Below, piece by piece: positions 9,561-18,956 of a stretch of 64,000 bases of DNA; the stretch's first letter is position 1, and the number at the start of each line of letters is the position of its first letter. The position numbers and the translations under genes are program-made. The notes beneath the pieces were generated by a model that saw only the letters and a list, made by a program, of their open reading frames with translations, did no database searches and had not been told where the DNA came from. Origin of the DNA: Synechocystis sp. PCC 7509 (GTDB lineage Bacteria > Cyanobacteriota > Cyanobacteriia > Cyanobacteriales > Chroococcidiopsidaceae); the NCBI RefSeq assembly GCF_000332075.2, contig NZ_ALVU02000001.1:992001-1056000 (forward strand). The letters are read 5' to 3'.

Positions 9561-11026
9561 ATCAAAAAAAGCCCTCGTGGGATATCGGTAGATTTGTAAA
9601 AACTCTGGCTTACTTTGACATTATTCCGTTTATTGGCTGCCTGCAACGGTTGCTCTCAGGTAACGATAATAAAAATAGGTTTATTGGTAAAAGTATGGGA
9701 ATTGTTTTAGTAGCTGGGGCGACAGGTGGCGTAGGTAAGCGCGTAGTACAGAAATTAGTCGATCTCGGTTATCAAGTGCGGTGTTTGGTCAGAAATTGCG
9801 ATCGCGCTAAATCAATTCTTCCCCAAAATGTAGAATTAATCGAGGGTGATATTACAAAGCCAGAAACCTTAACACCGGAACTCATGGCAAACGTACAAGC
9901 AGTAATTTGTTGTACATCGGTAAAAGTTCAGCCAGTGGAAGGAGACTCGCCAGATAGGGCTAAGTACAATCAAGGGATTAAATTCTATCAGCCAGAAATT
10001 GTCGGCGATACACCGGAAAATGTGGAATATTTGGGCGTAAAAAATCTCGTTCAAGCGGCGGCGAAGTATCTCAATAAATCTACAGACAAACTTATATTTG
10101 ACTTTGCTAATCCCTCGACGGATTTAAAAGAGATTTGGGGCGCAGTGGATGATGTGGTAATGGGTGGCGTGAGTGAAAGCGAGATCAAATTTGTTGATAA
10201 TATGGCAGTATTTACAGGCAATGTATCTACTCAAAACTCCGGGGGTTTTGCCTCTGTAAGAACTAAAAATATTGCGCAGCCATTTAATTTATCTAACTAT
10301 GAAGGTATAGAACTGCGCGTTAAAGGCGATGGTCAACGTTACAAATTTCTAGCGCGTACAGAGTCAAAGTGGGATGGTGTCGGCTATTCCTACTCTTTCG
10401 ATACCGTAAATAATAGTTGGATAGATGTACGGATTCCTTTTAACCAATTAGTGCCAGTGTTTCGGGCTAAAACCTTAGATACTAACGAATTAATCAACGC
10501 TCAAAATATTTGCTCTTTGCAATTAATGCTCAGTAAGTTTGAGTACGACGGCGAATTAAACCCCAACTTTACGCCGGGTCATTTTGCTTTGCAAGTAGAA
10601 TCGATTAAAGCTTATGGTGGTGAAACCTTGCCACAATTTGTCTTAATTAGTTCGGCGGGTGTAACTCGTCCCAATCGTCCCGGTATCAACCTTGCAGAAG
10701 AACCCCCCGCAGTGAGAATGAATGAGCAATTGGGAGGTATTCTAACTTGGAAATTGTGCGGGGAAGATAGTTTAAGAGAAAGTAAAATTCCTTATACAAT
10801 TATCAGACCTTGCGCGTTGACGGAGGAAACTGGCGTTCAAGAATTAATATTTGAGCAAGGAGACAATATTAGAGGGAAAGTTAGCAGAGATGCGATCGCA
10901 CTCCTTTGTATTGAAGCATTATCCCAACCTCAAGCAAGCAATGTAACTTTTGAAGTCAAAGCTATCGAAAGTACCAATCCATCGAACAATTGGCAACAAT
11001 TATTTGCATCTTTACAACCAGACTAA
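9557..11026 (+). CDS. CIA30 domain inserted in an atypical SDR (HCF173-like architecture)
   Basis: This 489-residue protein combines two folds. Residues ~45-160 form an NAD(P)-binding Rossmann domain ([18 protein letters not shown]). Residues ~170-340 form a CIA30 domain ([20 protein letters not shown]). The C-terminal ~120 residues resume the SDR/NmrA fold ([32 protein letters not shown]). The plant factor HCF173, needed for translation of the photosystem II psbA mRNA, has this same layout. A role in photosystem II biogenesis is therefore a reasonable inference, but not shown. It overlaps ridA by ATGA. Confidence 0.82.
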   Translation: MNQKKPSWDIGRFVKTLAYFDIIPFIGCLQRLLSGNDNKNRFIGKSMGIVLVAGATGGVGKRVVQKLVDLGYQVRCLVRNCDRAKSILPQNVELIEGDITKPETLTPELMANVQAVICCTSVKVQPVEGDSPDRAKYNQGIKFYQPEIVGDTPENVEYLGVKNLVQAAAKYLNKSTDKLIFDFANPSTDLKEIWGAVDDVVMGGVSESEIKFVDNMAVFTGNVSTQNSGGFASVRTKNIAQPFNLSNYEGIELRVKGDGQRYKFLARTESKWDGVGYSYSFDTVNNSWIDVRIPFNQLVPVFRAKTLDTNELINAQNICSLQLMLSKFEYDGELNPNFTPGHFALQVESIKAYGGETLPQFVLISSAGVTRPNRPGINLAEEPPAVRMNEQLGGILTWKLCGEDSLRESKIPYTIIRPCALTEETGVQELIFEQGDNIRGKVSRDAIALLCIEALSQPQASNVTFEVKAIESTNPSNNWQQLFASLQPD

Positions 11027-11028
11027 CA

Positions 11029-11370
11029 ATGTACAAGAAAGTTTTAATACTTTGTCTCACAACAATTTTGGTAATAATTAGCTGGTATGGGTTAAATAGT
11101 GCGGCTTTTTCCCAATCATCACAGTTTAACGTCCAAGCAGACATCTCTAGGATAGAATCGCGGCTAAATCGTCTAGAAGCTCAAATTAGCCAAATAAGTA
11201 GAGGACAAACCCCCGTATCTCCATCTCCATCAAATTCCGGGCGCAAACAGCCACAATTGAGCCGCGAACAAATGTTTGACAATCTGGCGACTTTAGCAAT
11301 TGAAACCAAAGATCAAGTAAATAAATTGCAAGCTCGTGTTTCTAAGCTAGAAAAACTCCTTAAGAATTAG
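11029..11370 (+). CDS. Small exported coiled-coil protein
   Basis: This 113-residue protein has an N-terminal hydrophobic segment (VLILCLTTILVIISWYGL) that acts as a signal or anchor. A first coiled-coil block follows (ISRIESRLNRLEAQISQI), then a Pro/Ser linker, then a second coiled-coil block (DQVNKLQARVSKLEKLL). I start it at ATG 11029, 2 nt after the CIA30 stop, rather than at the earlier 10990 codon inside that gene. It is probably co-transcribed with the CIA30 gene. No function is recognised. Confidence 0.7.
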   Translation: MYKKVLILCLTTILVIISWYGLNSAAFSQSSQFNVQADISRIESRLNRLEAQISQISRGQTPVSPSPSNSGRKQPQLSREQMFDNLATLAIETKDQVNKLQARVSKLEKLLKN

Positions 11371-11372
11371 TT

Positions 11373-11756
11373 ATGACTAACTCAGATACTTTTGAAGGCG
11401 GTTGTCATTGCGGCGCAGTAAGGTTTCGAGTAGTTGTAGACAAATATAAAGTAGATGAATGCAACTGTTCAATTTGTTTAAAAAAAGGGTTTTTGCATTT
11501 AATTGTCCCCTCTGAAAGCTTTACTTTATTGCAAGGTGTGGAAGCCTTAACCACTTATACGTTTAATACAGGCGTTGCCAAACATACATTTTGCCGAATT
11601 TGTGGCATCCATAGCTTTTATACACCGCGATCGCATCCCGACGGTTTCAGTGTCAATCTGCGCTGTCTGGATGGCGAAAACACCCTATCTCGCTTTGAAA
11701 TAGTCCCTTTTGATGGTGCAAACTGGGAGCAAAATATTCACAACCTAGACTCATAA
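11373..11756 (+). CDS. GFA/CENP-V zinc-binding fold protein
   Basis: This 127-residue protein has the GFA (glutathione-dependent formaldehyde-activating) fold. The zinc ligands are visible: Cys11 and Cys13 (GGCHCGAV), Cys30, Cys32 and Cys35 (CNCSICLKKG), and Cys74 and Cys77 (FCRICGIHSFY). Family members bind two zinc ions, and some act on S-hydroxymethylglutathione, although the formaldehyde role is disputed. It begins 2 nt after the preceding coiled-coil gene, so it probably closes the ridA operon. Confidence 0.88.
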   Translation: MTNSDTFEGGCHCGAVRFRVVVDKYKVDECNCSICLKKGFLHLIVPSESFTLLQGVEALTTYTFNTGVAKHTFCRICGIHSFYTPRSHPDGFSVNLRCLDGENTLSRFEIVPFDGANWEQNIHNLDS

Positions 11757-11933
11757 TAGTTTATTTACTTTAAAAAGCCTAAAATAGTTTGTTAGTGTCG
11801 TCAATTTCAATATTAGAGTTGTATTCATACATATAAATTTATATCTAGACACCAAACAGGTAGCGATAACTGTTTTATTTTAATAATAAATTCGTTGTAT
11901 ATTAATAAATAAAGACAAATAAAATAAGTACCA

Positions 11934-13133
11934 ATGTATTTAAGTACCGAACCTAATACTATACCCTATGATGTTACTAGAAATACTACTTTAAACAGCC
12001 TAAATTTGAACTGGGGTGAGAAAGAATTACCGGAAAAAGAGCGGACAAAGCACGTTCATAGACTCCATCCATATTTAGGTAAGTTCATTCCTCAATTAGT
12101 TGAAATTTTCCTACGAAAATACTTTATAGCTGGTCAAACTGTTATAGATCCTTTTTGTGGATCTGGCACCACTTTAGTTCAAGCTAATGAACTTGGGATT
12201 AACTCAATTGGTTATGATGTTTCCGCATTTAACATACTTCTAAGCAGAGCCAAAACTACTAAGTACGATTTGTTAAAAGTTCACAAAGAAATTATGGATA
12301 TTTTTAATAAAACTTATAGTATGACTCAAAGAGGGTCTCAACAACTCTATTTATTAGAAACAAGTTGTAATAATAATGTACTCTCACCAAAAACAGAAGA
12401 TAGTTATCTTACCCAATGGTTTGCACCGCAAGCTTTAAGCGAGTTGTTAACATATCTCCAATTGATTGAAAATGAAGAATATGAATATCAAAATTTACTT
12501 AAAATTATACTTTCACGTTCAGCGCGTTCTGCTCGTCTGACTACACACTTCGATTTAGATTTTCCTAAAAAACCTCAAAATGAGCCTTACTGGTGTTACA
12601 AACATTCTAGAGTATGCCAACCTACGGGAGGAGCATTAAAGTTTTTAAAAAGATATAGCCTTGACACCATTAAAAGAATTGAAGAATTTTCGCACATACG
12701 CACGAATGCTACAACAATTAGCTGTCATGCAGATAGTCGTAATACACCTCCTCCTTTGATACATGGAGCAATTACAAGTCCTCCTTATGTTGGTTTAATT
12801 GACTACCATGAGCAACACGCTTATGCTTATCATTTATTTGGATTAGAAGATAAAAGAGATTGGGAAATAGGAGCAGCAGTTAATGGTTCAAGTAAAAAAG
12901 CTCAAAAACAATATCAAGAAGATATTGCGGCAGTTTTTCAAAATGTAATGGGTTCTATGCAAGCTGGAAGCCCTCTGATTGTAATAGCAGGTGACAAAGC
13001 TAATTTGTACAGTGGGATAGCAGATATTTTAGGTGTAGAAGTAGAAGCTATTATTCAGCGCCATGTTAACCGTAGAACAGGAAGGCGATCTGGTGAATTT
13101 TATGAATCTGTGTTCATTTGGCGAAAGCGTTAA
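11934..13133 (+). CDS. Type II DNA methyltransferase, partner of a TdeIII-family endonuclease
   Basis: This is an AdoMet-dependent DNA methyltransferase of 399 residues. The AdoMet site DPFCGSGTT is at residues 72-80 and the catalytic SPPY is at 282-285. SPPY is typical of N4-cytosine (and some N6-adenine) enzymes. Motif I comes well before motif IV. The next gene, 40 bp downstream, is a TdeIII-type endonuclease; that family cuts GGNCC. This enzyme therefore most likely protects GGNCC, which is inference from the partner. The gene is AT-rich and lacks GCGATCGC, unlike its neighbours, which suggests horizontal transfer. Confidence 0.88.
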   Translation: MYLSTEPNTIPYDVTRNTTLNSLNLNWGEKELPEKERTKHVHRLHPYLGKFIPQLVEIFLRKYFIAGQTVIDPFCGSGTTLVQANELGINSIGYDVSAFNILLSRAKTTKYDLLKVHKEIMDIFNKTYSMTQRGSQQLYLLETSCNNNVLSPKTEDSYLTQWFAPQALSELLTYLQLIENEEYEYQNLLKIILSRSARSARLTTHFDLDFPKKPQNEPYWCYKHSRVCQPTGGALKFLKRYSLDTIKRIEEFSHIRTNATTISCHADSRNTPPPLIHGAITSPPYVGLIDYHEQHAYAYHLFGLEDKRDWEIGAAVNGSSKKAQKQYQEDIAAVFQNVMGSMQAGSPLIVIAGDKANLYSGIADILGVEVEAIIQRHVNRRTGRRSGEFYESVFIWRKR

Positions 13134-13173
13134 ATAGATAAAATCGAAATTTTCATGAGAGGATTTTACATAA

Positions 13174-14007
13174 ATGGCTGACTCGCAGGAAATGAAACTT
13201 GCTATCCAATCTGTTATCAAAATAATGATGGATAAGGTGATGAATAGAGTGCTTAATACAGATCCTTTTATAAAGGAAAAATATCAAGCTGATAAACCTC
13301 TCTATGCAGCATTAATTCCTGATGAAATATTTAAGGGTTCGCATTTTGAAAGAAGATTTGTTACTTCATTTGGGAAGGCGTGGGAAACATTAGCTGTAGT
13401 AGCTGCAAAAGAAGGCTTAGGTTATGGAGTTGTGGGTCATAGTATCAGTGGAACAGTTAAAGAAGAAAGGCTTAGAAGAATTACACAAGTGTTAAATAAG
13501 CTAGAGCATCCAGAAAAAGGACGAAAGAGAATAAAACCGGATTGGAATGAAGAATTAGCCTTTATTTTAGAAGGTGGTGGAGAAGATATACCCGTAACTA
13601 TAGTGTGTGATGTTTACGCAGAGGATAGAGTAAATAATAAAAGGTATGCTTTCGAGCTTAAAGCGCCACTTCCTAACAGCGACCAAACTAAAGTTAGTAA
13701 GGAAAAAATTCTGAAACTCCGTAGCATGGAACCATTAAAAATTGATGGAGCCTATTATGCACTACTGTATAATCCTTATGGGCGTAAGGAAGATTATGCT
13801 TGGAGTTTCCCTGCCCGATGGTTCAACATGAGAGAAGATGAGGTCGTGCTTATAGGGAATGAGTTTTGGGAAAAAATAGGTGGTACAGGCACTTATCAAT
13901 CATTTATTGATGCTGTGAATGAGATAGGTAAAGAATACAAAGAGAAGATATATAGGGAATTTTTAGAGATTGAACCTCCATCTGATATTGACAAAGGAAA
14001 ACTTTAG
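13174..14007 (+). CDS. TdeIII family type II restriction endonuclease
   Basis: This 277-residue protein matches the TdeIII/MjaII family of type II endonucleases, which recognise GGNCC. The PD-(D/E)xK catalytic core is visible as Asp146 (VCDVYAEDR) and Glu161-x-Lys163 (FELKAP). Nearby family-like blocks are FKGSHFERRFVTSFGKAWE and DGAYYALLYNPYGRK. It lies directly after its cognate methyltransferase on the same strand. The gene looks full length with intact catalytic residues, so it could be active. The recognition site is inferred from the family and is not visible in the sequence. Confidence 0.87.
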   Translation: MADSQEMKLAIQSVIKIMMDKVMNRVLNTDPFIKEKYQADKPLYAALIPDEIFKGSHFERRFVTSFGKAWETLAVVAAKEGLGYGVVGHSISGTVKEERLRRITQVLNKLEHPEKGRKRIKPDWNEELAFILEGGGEDIPVTIVCDVYAEDRVNNKRYAFELKAPLPNSDQTKVSKEKILKLRSMEPLKIDGAYYALLYNPYGRKEDYAWSFPARWFNMREDEVVLIGNEFWEKIGGTGTYQSFIDAVNEIGKEYKEKIYREFLEIEPPSDIDKGKL

Positions 14008-14149
14008 CAATCAAGATGTGAGAATTTAAGTCAAAAATAATCGTTACTTTGAACAAAAGTACGGATTTTCACCCAAGCCATTAGCTAACGCCCAAGAAAT
14101 AGAACTTTATACTAGAAGTAGACCAAATAATTTCACTTGAGGGAAGGGC

Positions 14150-15445
14150 ATGGCTCCAAATCCCGCCATCATGGAGGCTGTGGAACAACTGGGTTATCGC
14201 GTCACTGTTGGCGACGTAGCAACCCAGGCAGGATTTAATGTAAATTTAGCCGAGCAAGGACTACTCGCTCTAGCCACCGATGTCGGCGGACACCTGCAAG
14301 TAGCCGAAACTGGGGAAATTGTTTATCTATTTCCCAAAAACCTACGGGCGGTTTTGCGAAACAAGTTTTTGCGCTTGCGCCTGCAAGAGTGGTGGAAAAA
14401 AGTTTGGCGAGTCTTGTTTTACTTGATTCGTATATCTTTTGGAGTTTTATTAATTGCTTCCATTGCTCTAATTATTGTCACCATTTTTGTAATTTTGACT
14501 GCCGCTAATCAAAATAACGATGACGATAATAGCAATAGCGATCGCAGTTACGGCGGCGGTAGTTCATTTTTTATGCCTTACTACTGGATTGGCCCTAATT
14601 GGTTTGGGGTATTCTCTCCAGACTACGATAGGCACTACCAAGAGCGGCGAGAAGAAGAAAGTCAGTTAAACTTTTTTGAAGCAATTTTTTCGTTTCTATT
14701 TGGCGATGGCAACCCAAACGTGGATTTAGAAGAACGCCGCCAGAAAGAAATTGCCGCCGTCATTCGCACTAATCGCGGAGCAGTGGTAGGAGAGCAAATA
14801 GCGCCTTATTTAGACAATATTGGCTCCGGCTACGTTCAAGAGTACGAAGACTATATGTTGCCTGTGCTAACTAGGTTTAATGGGCAACCAACCGTTAGCC
14901 CCGAAGGACATATTGTATATGTGTTTCCTGAGTTGCAATCTTACGCTTCAAGGCAACAGCAGCTTTTAGCTATTCCACCTTACTTACAAGAATTGCCTCA
15001 GCAATTTAGCGCTGCAAGTTCGGGACAACTAGGGTTAAGTATTGGGCTAGGAGTGCTGAATTTAGGCGGAGCATTATTTTTAGGTAGTTTGCTATCAGAC
15101 ATAGCCACCGCCGGGGGGCTTGTGGGCTTTGTCCAGGCTATCTATTGGCTACTACTAGGGTACGGAGCGGCTTTTTTGGGCGTGCCTTTGGTCAGATATT
15201 TCTGGTTAAAGTGGCGCAATACTAAAATAAGCGATCGCAATGCTCAACGCCAAGAGCGCAGTTTACAATTAGCCGACTCCACCGTTAAGCAAAAAATTGC
15301 CTACGCCCGTCAATTTGCCGCCCAAAACGTCATTGCTAACGAGGATTTAGCCTACACTACCGAAACCGATTTGCTAGACCAAGAAGCTGAAAACTCAGAC
15401 TCTATTGACGCGGAGTGGCAGCGCCGATTAAGAGAATCTGGGTAA
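14150..15445 (+). CDS. Conserved membrane protein with two related winged-helix-like domains
   Basis: This 431-residue protein has an N-terminal soluble domain (residues 1-65, ending GEIVYLFPKNL), a membrane segment near 85-115, and a Gly/Ser/Asp loop. A second soluble domain (about 190-265) ends similarly in GHIVYVFPEL. Two more membrane segments (about 290-350) and a charged tail follow. The two soluble domains appear to be an internal duplication. I associate this type with conserved cyanobacterial and plastid-envelope proteins of uncertain role. The first heptamer repeat of the downstream array overlaps its stop codon. Confidence 0.65.
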   Translation: MAPNPAIMEAVEQLGYRVTVGDVATQAGFNVNLAEQGLLALATDVGGHLQVAETGEIVYLFPKNLRAVLRNKFLRLRLQEWWKKVWRVLFYLIRISFGVLLIASIALIIVTIFVILTAANQNNDDDNSNSDRSYGGGSSFFMPYYWIGPNWFGVFSPDYDRHYQERREEESQLNFFEAIFSFLFGDGNPNVDLEERRQKEIAAVIRTNRGAVVGEQIAPYLDNIGSGYVQEYEDYMLPVLTRFNGQPTVSPEGHIVYVFPELQSYASRQQQLLAIPPYLQELPQQFSAASSGQLGLSIGLGVLNLGGALFLGSLLSDIATAGGLVGFVQAIYWLLLGYGAAFLGVPLVRYFWLKWRNTKISDRNAQRQERSLQLADSTVKQKIAYARQFAAQNVIANEDLAYTTETDLLDQEAENSDSIDAEWQRRLRESG

Positions 15446-15467
15446 TGGGTAATGGGTAATGGGTAAT
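15440..15467. repeat. Four tandem copies of GGGTAAT
   Basis: Four perfect GGGTAAT heptamers run head to tail. The TAA of the first copy is the stop codon of the upstream gene. Just after, CAATGAC occurs twice in tandem (15474-15487). Such short tandem heptamers are common between genes in cyanobacteria and vary in copy number. Confidence 0.9.
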
Positions 15468-15490
15468 AATTTTCAATGACCAATGACCAA

Positions 15491-16612
15491 TTACCTAGCT
15501 TTAATCGTAGTAAGTTTAGTCCCGTTGTAATAATGCCCCAAAATCTGTTTGTAAGTGATACCTCGCGCTGCTAACTTGTAAGCGCCCCACTGACTCAGCC
15601 CTAGCCCATGACCCCAACCGCGCCCATCAAAACGCAACCCTGTGGGTTCTTGAGTAATCTTAAAGCGCGTACTCTTTAACCCCAAAGCGTTGCGTACTGC
15701 TTCCCCTTTTAACTCTTTTGTACCACTTGTCCCTACAATTTTCATCGATCTAAGGCTGCCATAGGGAGTAAGAGTAGGGGTAATTGAAACTACATTGCCT
15801 ACCCCGGAAATCCGCTTATTTAGCTCCTCTGGTGAAAAGCTTTTCACCCACTGGCATTGAGTTACATCTTGATCGTAATCTGGTACGCCACGCAGATAAG
15901 GCAAGGCTTCAGACCACACATCTTCTACATTTTCTGTATGTCCACCCGAACAAGCATGAAAAACTGACAAAATTAACTGATTATTGTAAGTTAGTACCTG
16001 TCCCGCCGTCGTATTTACTGCTGCTTGGGTGCTACTGAATTCCTTAGCGACACCTCTATAAACTTGGGATGATTGAGTATTGCTGACATCGTAAGAGGCA
16101 TTGCGTTGATTTTGACGCTTATAGACAGCATAGGTACGCGCCGCCACCGCTTGAGCTTTGAGAGCTTCTAAGGGCCAACTGGCACTCATTTCACTACCTA
16201 GGACGCTGTAAAGATATTGTTCGAGATCGACATAATTAATTGCCGTTAATCCTTTTTCTGAAGGAATTACTAAAACTTCGCCCCGATACCAAGAGTCGCC
16301 TATATATACGTAACCCCCCGCCAATGGTTCAATCCACACCGCGCCAGAGCGCATGGTGTCTAAGGCTACTCCTCCCTCGCTGGGGGTCGCATAAAAGGCA
16401 TTCATTGCTGCAATGTCCCCTAGTTTTCGCCCAGAAACATCCTTAACTACAGCATTGGTTGAACTACCAACTTTGAGCCGATCAATACCTTTTTCTACGG
16501 CAACTCTTAATTGTACTGCCGCTTGAGCCGGGACAGCTAAAGCAATCCACAGCAGCATAGTCAGCAACCAATGGTGTTTTGTAAGTTGAGCTAATAATAG
16601 GCGTAAATTCAT
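15491..16612 (-). CDS. SpoIID/LytB domain protein (secreted)
   Basis: This is a secreted protein of about 373 residues with a SpoIID/LytB domain. The relevant blocks are EQYLYSVLGSEMSASWPLEA and LKAQAVAARTYAVYKR, plus the C-terminal GWGHGLGLSQWGAYKLA. In SpoIID these regions bind and cut glycan strands lacking stem peptides. The frame opens at 16657, but ATG 16612 gives a normal signal peptide (LLTMLLWIALAVPAQA), so I chose it. A cell-wall remodelling role in the periplasm is inferred. It stands alone on the minus strand. Confidence 0.85.
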   Translation of the reverse strand: MNLRLLLAQLTKHHWLLTMLLWIALAVPAQAAVQLRVAVEKGIDRLKVGSSTNAVVKDVSGRKLGDIAAMNAFYATPSEGGVALDTMRSGAVWIEPLAGGYVYIGDSWYRGEVLVIPSEKGLTAINYVDLEQYLYSVLGSEMSASWPLEALKAQAVAARTYAVYKRQNQRNASYDVSNTQSSQVYRGVAKEFSSTQAAVNTTAGQVLTYNNQLILSVFHACSGGHTENVEDVWSEALPYLRGVPDYDQDVTQCQWVKSFSPEELNKRISGVGNVVSITPTLTPYGSLRSMKIVGTSGTKELKGEAVRNALGLKSTRFKITQEPTGLRFDGRGWGHGLGLSQWGAYKLAARGITYKQILGHYYNGTKLTTIKAR

Positions 16613-16791
16613 GTAGGTCTTGCTCCAAATTAGGGGGTCGGTAGTAGTCAATTTCAAATAAACTAATATAAGCTAATAAATTAGATATTTTTCGTTAAAA
16701 TCAGCAAATAATAAAGTTTTGTCCTGCTCTTCACTATACTTCCCGTGCCACCATAGAAACAGCGATCGCAAATAAGGTTGACTAACATCTA

Positions 16792-17745
16792 GTGCAGATT
16801 ACATTTTTAGGAACAAGTTCCGGCGTACCAACTCGTTCGCGTAATGTTTCGAGTGTGGCTTTGCGTTTACCCCAACGAGGGGAGTTGTGGTTGTTTGATT
16901 GTGGTGAAGGAACTCAGCATCAAGTTATGCGTAGTGACTTAAAAATTAGTCAACTAACGCGCATTTTTATTACTCATTTACACGGCGATCACATTTTTGG
17001 TTTAATGGGACTTTTGGCTACCTGCGGTTTGGCGGGTAATACTAGCCACGTTGATATCTATGGGCCACCCAATCTTAACGAATATCTCATTGCTTGTCGC
17101 CGTTATTCTGGTACTCATTTTTCCTACCCTGTGCAAGTCCATACCGTTCAACCAGGGATAGTTTATGAAGATGATGAATTTACAGTAATTTGCGACTATC
17201 TCCATCATCGCGTTACTACTTTTGGCTATCGTATAATCGAAAAAGACCGCCCCGGACGCTTTGATATTGATAAAGCTAAAGCTCTAGAGATTCCCCCAGG
17301 GAGAGTTTACGGACAACTTAAGCGCGGGGAAATGGTGACTTTGCTTGATGGCAGAATTATTAACGGTAAAGATTTGTGCGGTGAAACGGAGATCGGACGG
17401 AAAATTGCTTACTGTACGGATACGGTTTTTTGCGATAATGCTGTGTCTTTGGCAATGGATGCGGACGTACTCATTCACGAAGCAACTTTTTCTCATGTAG
17501 ATGCCGATCTTGCTTTTCAGCGATTGCATTCTACGTCAACCATGGCAGCGCAGACGGCTTTAGCTGCGGGAGTAAAGCAATTGATTATGACCCACTTTAG
17601 CCCGCGTTATGCTCCTGGTAATCCGATTGAATTTAAGGATTTATTAGAAGAAGCTCGTGCTATTTTCCCCAATACAAAAATGGCTTACGACTTTTTTAGC
17701 TATGAAGTACCGCGCCGGAGAGAACCGGAGCTAGTTTCAGTCTAA
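16792..17745 (+). CDS. rnz: Ribonuclease Z
   Basis: This 317-residue metallo-beta-lactamase-fold endonuclease trims the 3' ends of tRNA precursors. The zinc signature is THLHGDH at residues 61-67, and the N-terminus [18 protein letters not shown] is characteristic of the short bacterial form. A later His in [10 protein letters not shown] and the Asp in [11 protein letters not shown] complete the metal site. The start codon is GTG at 16792. It is convergent with the next gene. Confidence 0.96.
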   Translation: MQITFLGTSSGVPTRSRNVSSVALRLPQRGELWLFDCGEGTQHQVMRSDLKISQLTRIFITHLHGDHIFGLMGLLATCGLAGNTSHVDIYGPPNLNEYLIACRRYSGTHFSYPVQVHTVQPGIVYEDDEFTVICDYLHHRVTTFGYRIIEKDRPGRFDIDKAKALEIPPGRVYGQLKRGEMVTLLDGRIINGKDLCGETEIGRKIAYCTDTVFCDNAVSLAMDADVLIHEATFSHVDADLAFQRLHSTSTMAAQTALAAGVKQLIMTHFSPRYAPGNPIEFKDLLEEARAIFPNTKMAYDFFSYEVPRRREPELVSV

Positions 17746-17748
17746 ATG

Positions 17749-18174
17749 CTAACTTCCCCAAGTTTGATTTTCTAGGCGATCGCATATATCTGATAATTTT
17801 GCTTGACTATTGACAGGCAATCGCGGCGTGGGTAATTCCCAATTGGGCCAATTATCCAAATCTTTGCAAGGACACTCTAAGGGCAACATTCCCGCATCAA
17901 CAAAGGGTACAGGCATCGTACAACGAGCGCAGGGCATTACCTGCCAAGTGTCGGTTAGTAGTTCTCTAATTGTTTCTTGCGTGCCTGCTAAATAACTATC
18001 GATCGCATCACAAGATGTAATTTGCTGCCAACATTCTTCAAAGGCTTGACTAAAATCTTCGCCCTGCATTATCGGTTGCGGTAATAGAGCTTTACCACTA
18101 TCAGCGATTACTACTTTCTTGCCTAGTTGAAACCAGTAAGCAAGATACTGTTTAACTTCTTGTTCTGATGCCAT
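17749..18174 (-). CDS. Conserved protein with paired Cys motifs, function unknown
   Basis: I do not recognise a named family for this 141-residue soluble protein. The N-terminal half is helical and acidic. The second half carries PCARCTMPVPF (a CxxC pair), then PLECPCKDLDNW (a CxC pair), followed by the Trp/Pro-rich NWPNWELPTPRLP. Four Cys in this spacing could bind zinc or an iron-sulfur cluster, or be redox active; that is inference. It ends 3 bp after the convergent rnz stop. Confidence 0.6.
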   Translation of the reverse strand: MASEQEVKQYLAYWFQLGKKVVIADSGKALLPQPIMQGEDFSQAFEECWQQITSCDAIDSYLAGTQETIRELLTDTWQVMPCARCTMPVPFVDAGMLPLECPCKDLDNWPNWELPTPRLPVNSQAKLSDICDRLENQTWGS

Positions 18175-18304
18175 TGCTTAAAAACTTGCTTTCTACAAAC
18201 CTACTTGTTTCAAATATATACTACCGCTTAGATAAATTTGCTGCGGCAGCTACAAGCTTATTTTGACCAAGTTCTATAATTGCAATAATAAAACTTATGC
18301 AACT

Positions 18305-18535
18305 ATGTCTGAAGAACTCCAGCAGATTATCCCCACCCCACCATCGCCGATTATTCCAGAAACCTTCGCCGCGATCGCCACTACGCGCGAATTTTACCGC
18401 GAAGTCCAGTCTCGCGATGCCATGAATGTTTATTGCGCCTGGTACTATACCACAGCCCAAAAGCATCGTCAAGAACTAGAGCAAATGCGCGGCGAGCTAA
18501 ATATACTAAGTTGGTTTCGTTTTAGACGGCGCTAG
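18305..18535 (+). CDS. Small conserved-looking protein, function unknown
   Basis: This 76-residue protein starts at ATG 18305 (MSEELQQIIPTPPSPIIPET). A Pro-rich N-terminus is followed by a helical region (EVQSRDAMNVYCAWYYTTAQ) and a basic end (WFRFRRR). The overlapping reading frame on the opposite strand looks like a shadow. I know no function. It is convergent with ftrV, whose stop overlaps it by 4 nt. Confidence 0.6.
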   Translation: MSEELQQIIPTPPSPIIPETFAAIATTREFYREVQSRDAMNVYCAWYYTTAQKHRQELEQMRGELNILSWFRFRRR

Positions 18536-18756
18536 GATACTACTTCTAATTCATCTTCCCGTAAATGCGCCTTGAATTTTTTAGTAAACTGGACGTAGAC
18601 AGGCAGATTAGCACTTACAGGTCTACCATGCCATTCGGTTACAATAGCGATAACTTCCCCTTCTGAGCCTTTAAGGTCAAAAGCTTGACTGCGATGCTCT
18701 GGGTGATGGTAAACAATGATTGATTCAGTAATCCGAACTTTATCGCCAACTTTCAT
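18532..18756 (-). CDS. ftrV: Ferredoxin-thioredoxin reductase, variable chain
   Basis: This 74-residue SH3-like beta-barrel protein is the variable (alpha) subunit of ferredoxin-thioredoxin reductase. It pairs with the catalytic 4Fe-4S chain to pass electrons from photosystem I-reduced ferredoxin to thioredoxin. The blocks MKVGDKVRITESIIVYHHPE and GEVIAIVTEWHGRPVSANLP identify it. The length is normal for cyanobacteria. The catalytic subunit gene is not in the window. Confidence 0.93.
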   Translation of the reverse strand: MKVGDKVRITESIIVYHHPEHRSQAFDLKGSEGEVIAIVTEWHGRPVSANLPVYVQFTKKFKAHLREDELEVVS

Positions 18757-18956
18757 AAACCTGTAACCTAATAGTTCTCCAGAAACCTGCTATGACAGCC
18801 AGTTTTCCGTAATAATTGCGATTGAACAATCTTTCTATTTTTGCATAATAATGTCCTCAGTCTATTTTTGTAAGCAAATCTGGCGATTAAAAGTTTCTTG
18901 GCTAAAATGGACTCAGACTTAGCCTAGGCGCAAGTATTTTTTAAACCAATGCCAAA

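Noticed and set aside
18221-18472. Minus-strand ORF of 83 codons opposite the small gene at 18305
   Set aside because: It overlaps almost all of a plus-strand ORF that has the more protein-like composition, and no family pattern was seen.
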